Assembly (NCBI RefSeq): GCF_004322755.1
Contig: NZ_CP036401.1
Location: 4,216,001 to 4,280,000 of the forward strand
Reading direction: 5' to 3'
DNA: 64,000 nucleotides
Origin: Pseudoduganella albidiflava
GTDB taxonomy: Bacteria > Pseudomonadota > Gammaproteobacteria > Burkholderiales > Burkholderiaceae_D
This document shows, one piece after another, positions 18,705 to 26,603 of the stretch; the stretch's first letter is position 1, and each line of letters begins with the position of its first letter. The position numbers and the translations under genes are program-made. The notes below the pieces were generated by a model, which ran no database searches, was not told the origin of the DNA, and was given only the letters and a program-made list of their open reading frames with translations.

Positions 18705-19055
18705 ATGGAAATGCTGGGGGTCGACGACGCCCGCGCCTACTGGCGTGCGGCGAACATTCCCGAGAGCGTGATCGAACGCCTTGTCGACGGGCATCCGGGC
18801 CGCGTCCCGCCGTTGCCACAGCCGGAGCCTTCGGTCGCGACCGAGATGCCGGTCGATAGCGACATCAGCCTGTTTTACTGCCACGCCGGGCGCCGCCAGG
18901 ACCTGATTGGCGCGGCGGTCGTGCAGGCTGCGATCGCGCTCTCGCAGGAGTTGGGCCGCGAGCGGGCCGAACGCATGCTGCGGCGGGAAGGACTGGGAGA
19001 CGATGTCATCCAGAGGGTCTTGTCGAGAGAAGGAAACGGGAGGCGTATCGCCTGA
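18705..19055 (+). CDS. Hypothetical protein with duplicated helical motif
   Basis: A 116-residue protein of unknown family. Two segments resemble each other: ARAYWRAANIPESVIERLVD near the N-terminus and RMLRREGLGDDVIQRVLSRE at the C-terminus, which suggests a duplicated short helical module joined by a proline-rich linker. No signal peptide or membrane segment is seen. The ATG at 18705 has AGGA 9 nt upstream and coincides with the start of protein-like composition. The frame is open back to an ATG at 18465, but that 80-residue extension looks non-coding. It is the first plausible gene downstream of the LexA box, about 260 bp away, so SOS control is possible but not shown. Confidence 0.5.
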   Translation: MEMLGVDDARAYWRAANIPESVIERLVDGHPGRVPPLPQPEPSVATEMPVDSDISLFYCHAGRRQDLIGAAVVQAAIALSQELGRERAERMLRREGLGDDVIQRVLSREGNGRRIA

Positions 19056-19171
19056 TTACCTGGCTGCCGGCAGGACGGGTTCTCATACCCATCCACGCAG
19101 CCGTCAGCTCGTGCGGCACATCGTCAAATTGAGCGAACGGTCGCCGTTAGCGGAGAAGAAATCGCGTCCGT

Positions 19172-19491
19172 TCAATTCCGAATGTACATGGGTAAGGCTG
19201 CGAATTTCACACACGAACCTTCGACCGCGAGGTGCGCCGGATCGCCCGCCACGGTGCGTTCCATCGTGACGCCGGCCACGCGCAGCGGCCCCCCTCGGTG
19301 ATCGAGCGGTCGGGCAGCTTGCCGCTATCCGCGGCAACGATCGAATCGGCGAGTGCATCGGTGCGGCGTGCGGCGCCGTGAAATGTCTTGCGCCCAGCGC
19401 TGGAAAAGGCATTGCGCGCCAGGCGCACGCTTGGCATCATCATGCGGTCGCCAACCCATTCCGCCCGCCATGCGCCAGCGTTTGCGCCCAC
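19172..19491 (-). pseudogene. Frameshifted minus-strand gene relic
   Basis: Two minus-strand frames read as one protein if a base is added to the six-G run at 19289-19294. The upstream frame ends ...GKLPDRSITEGG, and the downstream frame continues GPLRVAGVTMERTVAGDPAH and stops at 19172. The join is smooth and the composition is protein-like, so a 1-nt deletion in a real coding sequence is likely. The 5' portion overlaps the start of the plus-strand esterase gene and may itself be truncated. I do not recognise the family. Confidence 0.35.
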
Positions 19492-20408
19492 CCCTTCCGC
19501 ACGCCCTCCTCCTGGCCTTGGTCATGCTTGCTACTGGCTGCACTGAATCACCCCCACGATATGCCGGCACGGGATACGACGTGGTGCTGCTTGCCGGGCA
19601 ATCGAACATGTCGGGCCGCGGCCTGGGCACCGATCCGATGGCGGACACGCCGGCCGATCCGCGCCTGCTTGCATGGGATGCGCGGGCCAACACATTGCGG
19701 CTCGCGCGCGATCCGCTGCCGCACCAGGACCGTGGAGAACGCCCTGTCCGGATCGGGCCAGGCATCTCGTTCGGCCAGGCCTACCTTGCGCGTGGCAGCG
19801 CGGGCCGGCAACTGGTGCTCGTGGCCGCGGCATATGGCGGCACCGGCTTCAGCGACAACGCCGGCAGCTGGCGCGTCACCGGTGCGGCGGTCTCGCCGCT
19901 GGCGGCCGAGGCGGTGGCGCGCGCCAATGCGGCGATGCGTGCGGCACGCGCCCGCGGTGCACCGGCGCGTTTCGCCGCCATCCTGTGGCACCAGGGCGAA
20001 ACGGACGGCGGCAACCGCATGGCCCCCGAGGCCTATGCAGCCGAACTGGTGGCGCTGGCCACCTACCTGCGCAGCCATATCGACGGCGCCGGCCCGTCGA
20101 CGCCATTCATCGTCGGCCAGTATGTGCCGGCCCACCTGGCGGCCGATCGTTTCCTGCAGCGGATCGCCGACGTCAATCGCGAGCTTCCCGCCACGCTGGC
20201 GCACAGTGCCTGCGTCGGCAGCCACGGCCTGTCGGGCAATTCGACGCGCGACGCGGTTCACTTCGACGCGGCTTCACAGCGCGACATGGGGCGCCGCTAT
20301 GCCGCCGCCCTCGATGCCCTGGAGAGCCAGTCACTGGCGCGCGCGTCGGAGCCCACGCGATGCGACTGGCACATGGCGCCCGCCCGGCCCACGGACGAGG
20401 TACGCTGA
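19470..20408 (+). CDS. SGNH carbohydrate esterase lipoprotein (sialate O-acetylesterase type)
   Basis: A 312-residue protein with a lipoprotein signal peptide (MRQRLRPPLPHALLLALVML then ATGC lipobox, lipidated Cys near residue 25). The mature part is an SGNH hydrolase of the SASA/DUF303 type: the nucleophile serine is in VVLLAGQSNMSGRG, a block with the oxyanion glycine is in AAYGGTGFSD, the WHQGETDGG motif is present, and the C-terminal DAVHFD supplies the Asp-His pair. It probably removes acetyl groups from polysaccharide at the cell envelope. The ATG at 19470 directly precedes the signal peptide. No operon partner is obvious; VF530 follows 137 bp later. Confidence 0.85.
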   Translation: MRQRLRPPLPHALLLALVMLATGCTESPPRYAGTGYDVVLLAGQSNMSGRGLGTDPMADTPADPRLLAWDARANTLRLARDPLPHQDRGERPVRIGPGISFGQAYLARGSAGRQLVLVAAAYGGTGFSDNAGSWRVTGAAVSPLAAEAVARANAAMRAARARGAPARFAAILWHQGETDGGNRMAPEAYAAELVALATYLRSHIDGAGPSTPFIVGQYVPAHLAADRFLQRIADVNRELPATLAHSACVGSHGLSGNSTRDAVHFDAASQRDMGRRYAAALDALESQSLARASEPTRCDWHMAPARPTDEVR

Positions 20409-20545
20409 CCTGAACGGCTACGCGCAGGGCGTGCCGGTGCGACGTCCTGCTGGTCCGGCAGCGTTTTCTCCGCGCTGGTCATCAGTGCGGCTTTTGATGA
20501 TGGCGGCTATACTGGCCGCCCTGTCCCGCCCAACCCACCCCTGCT

Positions 20546-20758
20546 ATGCGTGTGCAATCCCTGAACGGCATTACCCTGGAATCCTTGCTCACCCGGCTGG
20601 TCGAGCACTATGGCTGGCACGAGCTGGCTCGCCGCATCGACATCAATTGCTTTCGAAGCGAGCCGAGCGTGAAGTCCAGCCTTAAATTCCTGCGCCGCGC
20701 TCCATGGGCACGCACGCAGGTGGAAGCGCTGTTCCTGGATACCGACTTTCCTGACTGA
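20546..20758 (+). CDS. VF530 family (DUF2132) protein
   Basis: A 70-residue protein that matches the VF530/DUF2132 family almost end to end: [38 protein letters not shown] and [13 protein letters not shown]. The family structure is a small helical fold proposed to bind DNA; its function is not established. The length is normal for the family. Start is an ATG at 20546. Confidence 0.9.
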   Translation: MRVQSLNGITLESLLTRLVEHYGWHELARRIDINCFRSEPSVKSSLKFLRRAPWARTQVEALFLDTDFPD

Positions 20759-20820
20759 CGAGGAGACCTGGCTGCCACCAGGCCGGTGCTGCCATGGCCA
20801 CCCGGTAGCGGGAAACCAGC

Positions 20821-21375
20821 CTACTCCAGCAGATAGGCGTCGTAGACGACAGCCGAACCAAGACGCATCGCCGCCCCCACGCCGATGGCGCGGTTGAGCC
20901 ACGCATAGCGCGGATCGGCCGTTTCAAAACTCATCGTCACGCGAAACGTATATTTTGCCGGATCGACCGGGTTGCCCTTGGCGACTTCCGCCATCACATC
21001 GGCCGGACCGTAGCGGAAACCCTTGGTCTGCAGGTAGATCAGCGCGCCGTCGGCGGTCTTGAGCAGGTAACGCGTGTCGATGATCGCAAGCCCCTGCGCA
21101 GTCACCACCTGCCAGTCCGCCCCGTTGTTCAGGATGGTGCCCTTCAGGCGCGCACCGTCGAAACTGCCGCTGGTGATCGGGATGATGCGGCGGCGTCCGA
21201 GATCGCTGGTCGCGCCCAGCTCCCAGATCGGCGCTTCCAGGTTCACGGTGAATCGTGCGAGATGTTCCAGCTTCGGTGTTGGCGGTTGGAAGACTTGCTT
21301 CTCCGCACCGCACGCTGGGCCGGATCCCACGGCAAATGACGACAGCATGAGGGCGATGCCCAGATACTTTTTCAT
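20821..21375 (-). CDS. Exported DUF3237 protein
   Basis: A 184-residue protein with a signal peptide (MKKYLGIALMLSSFAVGSGP, cleavage near residue 24) and a DUF3237 beta-barrel domain: LEHLARFTVNLEAPIWELG, the RRIIPITSGSFDGARLKG loop, GGADWQ-like NNGADWQVVTAQG, LKTADGALIYLQTKG, then MSFETADPRYAWLNRAIGVG at the end. The family function is unknown; most members lack a signal peptide, so periplasmic location is a variant worth noting. The ATG has GGAGGAGAT immediately before it, a strong ribosome site. It converges on VF530. Confidence 0.85.
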   Translation of the reverse strand: MKKYLGIALMLSSFAVGSGPACGAEKQVFQPPTPKLEHLARFTVNLEAPIWELGATSDLGRRRIIPITSGSFDGARLKGTILNNGADWQVVTAQGLAIIDTRYLLKTADGALIYLQTKGFRYGPADVMAEVAKGNPVDPAKYTFRVTMSFETADPRYAWLNRAIGVGAAMRLGSAVVYDAYLLE

Positions 21376-21481
21376 ATCTCCTCCATTTTTATCGGATCGT
21401 CGAACTGGACGGGTTGGGTCGCGGCCGAGGTTGCCATGAAGACTGGCCGCTTGGCTGCAAGCCCGACCCTGGATTGTTGCG

Positions 21482-21500
21482 ATATCAGGATACCTGATAT
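21482..21500. promoter_or_regulatory. 19-bp palindrome upstream of DUF3237 gene
   Basis: ATATCAGG (21482-21489) and CCTGATAT (21493-21500) form a perfect 8-bp inverted repeat with a 3-bp spacer, 107 bp upstream of the DUF3237 start. It is a likely regulator site; the protein is unknown. Confidence 0.4.
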
Positions 21501-21664
21501 TCTCCGTTTCTACAACGCGTCGCCCGATCGCTGCGCCAGTGGAGCGGCAGCGAAGCTGCGGCAAATGAGCGATTCGGAGGTGAGCGAAAGACACCCCACT
21601 TCGTTACCGCGTTCGTCGCTTTCGCCAGGGCATGGCTGGCGATACTGGACAGGTCGGTGCCGGC

Positions 21665-21811
21665 CTAGCGGGCGTTGGTGCACCGACCGTCAATGAGCGA
21701 TGGCGACATGCCGATCGACTTCTTGAACATCCGGCTGAAGTGAAATGGACTAAGGTGCGCTGCGCCGGCAAGCTGGGCGAGGTCGAAAGGTTCCGACAGT
21801 CTGTCGCGCAT
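21665..21811 (-). pseudogene. AraC-family HTH fragment
   Basis: 48 codons on the minus strand read as the first helix-turn-helix of an AraC regulator: SEPFDLAQLAGAAHLSPFHF and SRMFKKSIGMSPSLIDGR. It stops at 21665 before the second HTH. Upstream, HNLFREAQRLVNE in another frame looks like the continuation, so there is also a frameshift near 21811-21820. The ligand-binding domain is missing. It is a relic, not an active regulator. Confidence 0.6.
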
Positions 21812-21828
21812 CGTTCGTTAACGAGGCG

Positions 21829-22092
21829 CTGAGCTTCGCGGAAGAGGTTGTGAAGGAAGGCCGCGACAAGGTCGGCGGCTTGCGCTTCGCGACAGGCGCA
21901 GGCGCGGACCTGGGCTCGGCGCTCGACGAACACGGGCGGCAGCTGGCCGCGCAGCATCCGGCCAGGTTCACGTTGACCACTTCGGGCACGGCACGCACGC
22001 TGCATCCGCCCGTCCACGAGGAACTGCTGGCCGTCGGTCGCGAAGCGATCCGGAACGCTTTCCTCCAAGCGCGGCCGGCGGCGGTACGATGA
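21829..22092 (+). pseudogene. Sensor histidine kinase fragment
   Basis: The plus strand encodes LSFAEEVVKEGRDKVGGLR, then SALDEHGRQLAAQHPARF and VHEELLAVGREAIRNAFLQA before a stop at 22092. This matches the dimerisation region and N-box of NarL-partner kinases of the HisKA_3/propeller type, where (R)EAxxNAxxHAxA is standard. The sensor, phospho-acceptor helix start and most of the ATPase are absent, and HA is mutated to QA. It abuts the AraC fragment head to head, within about 20 bp. Confidence 0.55.
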
Positions 22093-22201
22093 CGAGACTG
22101 AGCAGGCTTGCGCGGAGGCTACCTTCCGCTGTAGCACTTGCCGGGATGCGCGAGCCGTGAAACCGTGGCTGGATACGCCCGGTATGTCCCCCTGCCGGCA
22201 G

Positions 22202-22621
22202 TCAGGAGTAACGACGCCACGGATGCCGGAACAGCGGCACCTTGTCCCACTTCAGCAGGAAGGCGATCCGCTGGGCGATCCAGGTGGCCTCCTCTTCCGA
22301 TGTCCATTTCGCGGCCGCCAGCGCGCTCCGGTAGCGCTCCAGCAGACGGTGCCGTGCGGCCGGCAGGGCCGATGCTTCGCCACGTTCGACGATCAATGTG
22401 CACAGCCGCAATGCGAGATCCTGGCAGGCCTCGAAGCGCCCGGCATACGCTTTCTGGACGTTGTCGATGGCGTTGCGCCGCGCATCGGTTTCTTCGCCGG
22501 CGTTTGCCGGCCCTTCGTCCAGCATGTCGAGCACGGCCACCGGAATGGGAAAATCCTCCGGGACCGCGTTGTCGATAACGGCATCGTTCTGGTTCACTGG
22601 CGCAGACAGGTGTTCGCTCAT
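22202..22621 (-). CDS. Hypothetical protein
   Basis: A 139-residue cytoplasmic protein with no family I can name. It is acidic at the N-terminus and largely helical, with conserved-looking segments AIDNVQKAYAGRFEACQDLA, LRLCTLIVERGEASALPAAR and WIAQRIAFLLKWDKVPLFRH. The start at 22621 is an ATG with no strong SD. It lies 73 bp downstream of the AraC gene on the same strand and could be co-transcribed with it. The coding probability rests on length and composition only. Confidence 0.5.
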   Translation of the reverse strand: MSEHLSAPVNQNDAVIDNAVPEDFPIPVAVLDMLDEGPANAGEETDARRNAIDNVQKAYAGRFEACQDLALRLCTLIVERGEASALPAARHRLLERYRSALAAAKWTSEEEATWIAQRIAFLLKWDKVPLFRHPWRRYS

Positions 22622-22694
22622 GTGCTATTCGGTGAGGTCGGCATGCCCAAAGGCGCGGTATCGCGCCCTCCCCGGCCCGGATTGCGGCCGCACG

Positions 22695-23690
22695 TCACTC
22701 TACGACATGAGCATGACGATGCGATGACGGGTCTGGATGTGACAGAGTCTCGACCGGGTGTGACGAGCCAGACCTGACTGGCGCAGCCGGCTGGCCGGAT
22801 TGACGCGCATAACGCGCTGGCGTGATGCCGGCATGGCGCGTGAAGGCGACGTTGAAGGTGCTTGCCGAACTGTAGCCGACCTGCTCGGCCACCTGGGCTA
22901 TCCGGCAGTCGCTGCGCCGCAGCAGGTCTTTTGCCAGCGCCATGCGCCACGTGAGAACGTATTCCATCGGCGCGACACCTACCGCTTGATTGAACCGTTC
23001 GAAAAATCCTGAACGGGACAAGGCCGCTTCCTGCGCCAGCGCCGCCACGGTCCACGCGCGTGCCGGGGTGGCGTGGATGAGGCGAAGCGCGACCGCCAGC
23101 CGCGCGTCGGCCAATCCCCGCAACAGCCCGGGCGACGCCATCGTGCCCTGCGCCGAGCGCAAGGCCTCGATCAGCAGCACCTCGAGCAAGCGGGTCATGA
23201 TGACCTCGCGCGCCGGGCGCCGGGCGAGCGACTCTTCGCGCAGCAGTTCCGCCAGTGTCGCCAGCCTGCGCTCGCCGCACACGTGAATGAACTTCGGCAG
23301 CAGCGAGACCAGCAGCGCCGCATCCGGGGAGCCGAATTCGCAGTAGCCGACGATGTAGCGCACCTCTGGCGGGCCGTGCTGCTCGCCCAGGCGGAACTCG
23401 CCGGGCCCGAGCTGCACCGGCAGCATCACGGCGTGTCGATGGGGCGGCGGTACCAGGCTCGACATGCCGAACTCGTAAGTCGCCGGGATGAGGACGAAGT
23501 CCCCGGGCGACAGCAGCAGCGGCTCGCTGTCGCCAACCGTCAGGCGGCAGCTACCGTCGAGGATCACGCAGAACGAGGCTTGGCCGGTTTCCGTCCGCTG
23601 CACGCGCCAGGTGCCCGCGGCATCGACCACCTTGGCATAACGTGGAGCGAGCTGCAGCAAGCTGACTACTTCCGCCAATGGATCGGCCAT
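22695..23690 (-). CDS. AraC-family regulator with cupin sensor
   Basis: A 331-residue regulator. The N-terminal cupin (about 15-190; SFCVILDGSCRLTV, LLLSPGDFVLIPATYEF, PPPHRHAVMLP) is the AraC_binding_2/cupin_6 type. The C-terminus carries the two HTH motifs (WTVAALAQEAALSRSGFFER and CRIAQVAEQVGYSSASTFNV) and the signature AFTRHAGITPARYAR. The ATG at 23690 has AGGAG 5 nt upstream. It is divergent from the SDR gene with 96 bp between starts, and this arrangement is common for AraC regulators that control the adjacent short-chain dehydrogenase; that regulation is inferred. Confidence 0.9.
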   Translation of the reverse strand: MADPLAEVVSLLQLAPRYAKVVDAAGTWRVQRTETGQASFCVILDGSCRLTVGDSEPLLLSPGDFVLIPATYEFGMSSLVPPPHRHAVMLPVQLGPGEFRLGEQHGPPEVRYIVGYCEFGSPDAALLVSLLPKFIHVCGERRLATLAELLREESLARRPAREVIMTRLLEVLLIEALRSAQGTMASPGLLRGLADARLAVALRLIHATPARAWTVAALAQEAALSRSGFFERFNQAVGVAPMEYVLTWRMALAKDLLRRSDCRIAQVAEQVGYSSASTFNVAFTRHAGITPARYARQSGQPAAPVRSGSSHPVETLSHPDPSSHRHAHVVE

Positions 23691-23786
23691 CTGGACTCCT
23701 GCAAACTTTTTCTGGACTTTGGATTGTAGCCGGTCCACGAGATCTTCTCTATCCTTCTGGAATCCCAACCATTTTTGGAGTCTTTC

Positions 23787-24539
23787 ATGAACACTGTGCT
23801 GATCACTGGCTGCTCGTCCGGCTTCGGGCTGGAGATTGCCCGCCACTTTCTCGAACGCGACTGGAAGGTCGTCGCTACCATGCGCACGCCCGACCCCGCG
23901 CTCCTGCCGCGGTCGGACCGGTTGCGCATCGTGGCGCTGGACGTGACCGATGCCGCCAGCATCCGCGCCGCCATCGACGCCGCGGGCGCCGTCGACGTCC
24001 TGGTCAATAACGCCGGCATCGGGATGCTTAATCCGCTCGAAGCGATCACGATGGCATCGGCGCGCGAAGTGTTCGAGACCAATACGCTGGGAACGATCGC
24101 GATGACACAGGCGGTATTGCCTGCGTTCCGGGCGCGGGGCGCCGGTGTGATCGTCAACGTCACCTCGACAGTGACCCTTGCGCCTCGTCCCCTGCTGTCG
24201 GTCTACACGGCCAGCAAGGCCGCCGTGAACGCGTTTACCGAATCGCTGGCGCTCGAACTGGAACCGCTCGGTATTCGCGCCCACCTGGTGCTGCCTGGCC
24301 GCGCGCCCGATACCCGATTCGGCGCGGGGGCGCGCAGTCGAATGCAGGGCGACGTGCCGCAGGCCTACCGGCCCTTCGTGGACACCGTATTCGCCGGGAT
24401 GCAGGCCCCCGGCCCCGTTACGCTTCCCGAAGATGTGGCGCGTGCGGTATGGCGGGTGGTCACGGAGCCGGCGGCACCGCTCAGGGTGCCGGCTGGCGAG
24501 GACGCGGAGGCGCTCGCGGCGACGCAAAAAGCCGCCTGA
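23787..24539 (+). CDS. Short-chain dehydrogenase/reductase
   Basis: A 250-residue classical SDR. The cofactor site is TGCSSGFG at residues 7-14, the NNAG motif is VLVNNAGIGML, and the catalytic serine, tyrosine and lysine are in TSTVTLAPRPLLSVYTASKA. NADP(H) or NAD(H)-dependent oxidoreduction of an unknown alcohol or ketone is expected. GGAG precedes the ATG at 23787. It is divergent from an AraC regulator. A degraded copy of its 3' third lies at 33868-34122, which shows that a paralogue once existed about 9.6 kb away. Confidence 0.9.
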   Translation: MNTVLITGCSSGFGLEIARHFLERDWKVVATMRTPDPALLPRSDRLRIVALDVTDAASIRAAIDAAGAVDVLVNNAGIGMLNPLEAITMASAREVFETNTLGTIAMTQAVLPAFRARGAGVIVNVTSTVTLAPRPLLSVYTASKAAVNAFTESLALELEPLGIRAHLVLPGRAPDTRFGAGARSRMQGDVPQAYRPFVDTVFAGMQAPGPVTLPEDVARAVWRVVTEPAAPLRVPAGEDAEALAATQKAA

Positions 24540-24669
24540 ACGTTCGAGAAGGCAAGCGCCGGGGTGATCGGTGAGTACTTCCGAACAGCCATCGAGTACC
24601 ACGACGGTGGAGCGGCGAAGGTGTCCCTCCGCCGCCCCGGCAGCGGGTCCATGCGGCGCAACAGGAAAT

Positions 24670-24696
24670 GTCCGGCACTGCAAGGAAGTGCCGGAC
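24670..24696. terminator. Hairpin between convergent SDR and DUF2783 genes
   Basis: GTCCGGCACT (24670-24679) and AGTGCCGGAC (24687-24696) form a perfect 10-bp stem with a 7-nt loop between two convergent genes. The position fits a bidirectional terminator, but there is no T-run. Confidence 0.5.
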
Positions 24697-24718
24697 GCAT
24701 GACGGCGATGGCCTCGCG

Positions 24719-24931
24719 TCAGCGTGCCGTGCTACCCGCGTTTGCCCGGGCGATCGACAGGGCCTCGCGCAGCACCGCCAGGTTGCCGATGTGATTCGAC
24801 AGCAGCAGGATCAGCTGGGCGTTCAGCATCCTGCTCTGCTCATCATCGAGGCCCTGGTGGGCGTCGATCAACGCCTCGTAGAAATCGTCGGGGGCGGACA
24901 GGTTGCTGTCCAGGTTCAGTTGCGCATTCAT
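24719..24931 (-). CDS. DUF2783 small protein, likely partner of the flavin hydroxylase
   Basis: A 70-residue protein matching DUF2783: LSAPDDFYEALIDAHQGLDD, QSRMLNAQLILLLSNHIGNL and AVLREALSIARA. Its ATG overlaps the stop of the flavoprotein gene as ATGA (24928-24931), so the two are translated together. In Pseudomonas putida the 3-hydroxyphenylacetate 6-hydroxylase consists of a flavoprotein (MhaA) and a small coupling protein (MhaB); the size, order and homogentisate context here fit that pair. The assignment is inference, because I cannot compare sequences directly. Confidence 0.8.
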   Translation of the reverse strand: MNAQLNLDSNLSAPDDFYEALIDAHQGLDDEQSRMLNAQLILLLSNHIGNLAVLREALSIARANAGSTAR

Positions 24932-26592
24932 GCTGCTTGCTCCAGGTTGCAGGTGGCACGGGCAACGGCCTGGCGAACGGCCGCTTCGTCGAATTCGCGC
25001 CAGCGGGCGCATACGTGCTGGTCCGGCCGCAGCAGGTAGTAGCTGCCCGGTAGCGCGCCATACCGCTGGCGCACCAGCCCGTCACGGTCGACCAGCACGC
25101 CCGGCCCCGAGGCCGTGCCTGGCGCGGCGATCACCAGCGTGCGGACCGGAATCGGCCCATCGGCCAGCGCGGTGCATCGCCGCAGCACACTGTCGTCGAC
25201 GTGGCTGCCGGCAAAGTAGATGCCGGTGAAGTCGTCGCCGACATGGCGCAGCAGCCAGTCGGCCTTGCCCTCCCATTCGACCGGCGCATCGGCCGCCGGC
25301 GAACCTGGCCGCAACGCGGGACCGAACGCCTGCGCATCCGCGGTATTCAGGGGCGAATCGCCATACACCGACGGCATGGACAACCGCCCGCTGTTGACCA
25401 GTTTGCGGGCGAACGCATGGTCGCGCGCCAGCTGCAGTGTCGCGTCGCGGAACAGCCGGCTGACCGCGCTTTTCGGCGTGATGAAATCGGTCGCCCGCGT
25501 CGAGTTCAGGATGTTCTCGTCGGCGGCATATTCCCGCTCGCTGGCATAGGTGTCGAGCAGCGCAGCGGGCGCCTTGCCCTGCAATACCAGGCGCAGCTTC
25601 CACGCCAGGTTGTCGGCGTCCTGCACGCCGCTGTTGGCGCCGCGGGCTCCGAACGGCGACACACCGTGGGCCGAGTCGCCCGCGAACAGCACGCGACCGT
25701 GGCGGAACTTGTCCATGCGCAGGCAGCAGAACGTGTAGATGCTCACCCATTCGAGCGTAAAGTCCACCTCCTTGCCGAGCAAGGCGCGGATCCGGGGCAT
25801 CACGCGCCCGGGCTCACGCTCGGCGACCGGATCGGCGTCCCATCCCAGCTGGAAATCGATGCGCCAGACGTCATCCGGCTGCCGGTGCAGCAGCACCGAC
25901 TGGCCGCGGTGGAATGGCGGATCGAACCAGAACCACCGCTCGGACGGGAATTCGGCCGTCATCTTCACATCCGCGATCAGGAAGCGGTCCCTGAAGATGC
26001 GCCCCTTGCTTTCAAGTCCGAGGAAATTGCGGATCGCGCTCTTGCCGCCATCCGCTGCCACGACGTACTCCGCCTGCAACGCATACTCCCCGTCCGGCGC
26101 GGAAACCGTGAGCGTCACCCCTTCGGTGTCCTGCACCAGGCCAGTCACCTTGCTGCTCCAGCGCAGCTCGAGCAGCGCAAGCTCCCGGGCTCGCTCATGC
26201 AGGTAGCCTTCCACGTAGTACTGCTGCAGGTTGATGAAGGCCGGCCGCTCGTGCCCCTGCTCGGGCAACAGGTCGAAGCTGTAGAGTGGTTGGTCGCCCA
26301 TGAATACGCGGCCGACGTTCCAGCTCACCCCCTTGCCGACCATCGGGTCGCCGCACCCGAGCCTGTCGAAGACTTCCAGCGTACGCTTGGCAAAGCAGAT
26401 CGCCCGCGAGCCGGTCGACAGCCGGTTATCGTCATCGAGCAGGATCACAGGCACTCCCTGCCGGGCCAGGTCGATCGCCGTCGCCAGCCCGACCGGGCCG
26501 GCCCCCACCACCACGACCGGGCGGCGTCCTTCGCTGCTGTCCTTGCGCGGCTGGTAGTCGAATACGCGCTGCTGGAAATCCGTCTCCATCAT
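24928..26592 (-). CDS. FAD-dependent aromatic-ring hydroxylase (MhaA-like)
   Basis: A 554-residue flavoprotein monooxygenase of the MhpA/PHBH class. The FAD ADP-binding loop GAGPVG is at residues 30-35, the DG motif (VVAADGGKSAIRN) at 181-182, and the GD motif (VLFAGDSAHGVSPFGARGAN) at 305-306. A C-terminal thioredoxin-like extension (about 400-550) matches the larger members of the class. Two ATGs open the gene (26592 and 26589); GGAGG precedes both, with better spacing for the second. It follows the MBL-fold gene by 11 bp and overlaps DUF2783. With hmgA-fahA nearby, a substrate whose hydroxylation yields homogentisate, such as 3-hydroxyphenylacetate, is the best guess. Confidence 0.88.
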   Translation of the reverse strand: MMETDFQQRVFDYQPRKDSSEGRRPVVVVGAGPVGLATAIDLARQGVPVILLDDDNRLSTGSRAICFAKRTLEVFDRLGCGDPMVGKGVSWNVGRVFMGDQPLYSFDLLPEQGHERPAFINLQQYYVEGYLHERARELALLELRWSSKVTGLVQDTEGVTLTVSAPDGEYALQAEYVVAADGGKSAIRNFLGLESKGRIFRDRFLIADVKMTAEFPSERWFWFDPPFHRGQSVLLHRQPDDVWRIDFQLGWDADPVAEREPGRVMPRIRALLGKEVDFTLEWVSIYTFCCLRMDKFRHGRVLFAGDSAHGVSPFGARGANSGVQDADNLAWKLRLVLQGKAPAALLDTYASEREYAADENILNSTRATDFITPKSAVSRLFRDATLQLARDHAFARKLVNSGRLSMPSVYGDSPLNTADAQAFGPALRPGSPAADAPVEWEGKADWLLRHVGDDFTGIYFAGSHVDDSVLRRCTALADGPIPVRTLVIAAPGTASGPGVLVDRDGLVRQRYGALPGSYYLLRPDQHVCARWREFDEAAVRQAVARATCNLEQAA

Positions 26593-26603
26593 TTTCCTCC
26601 GTC

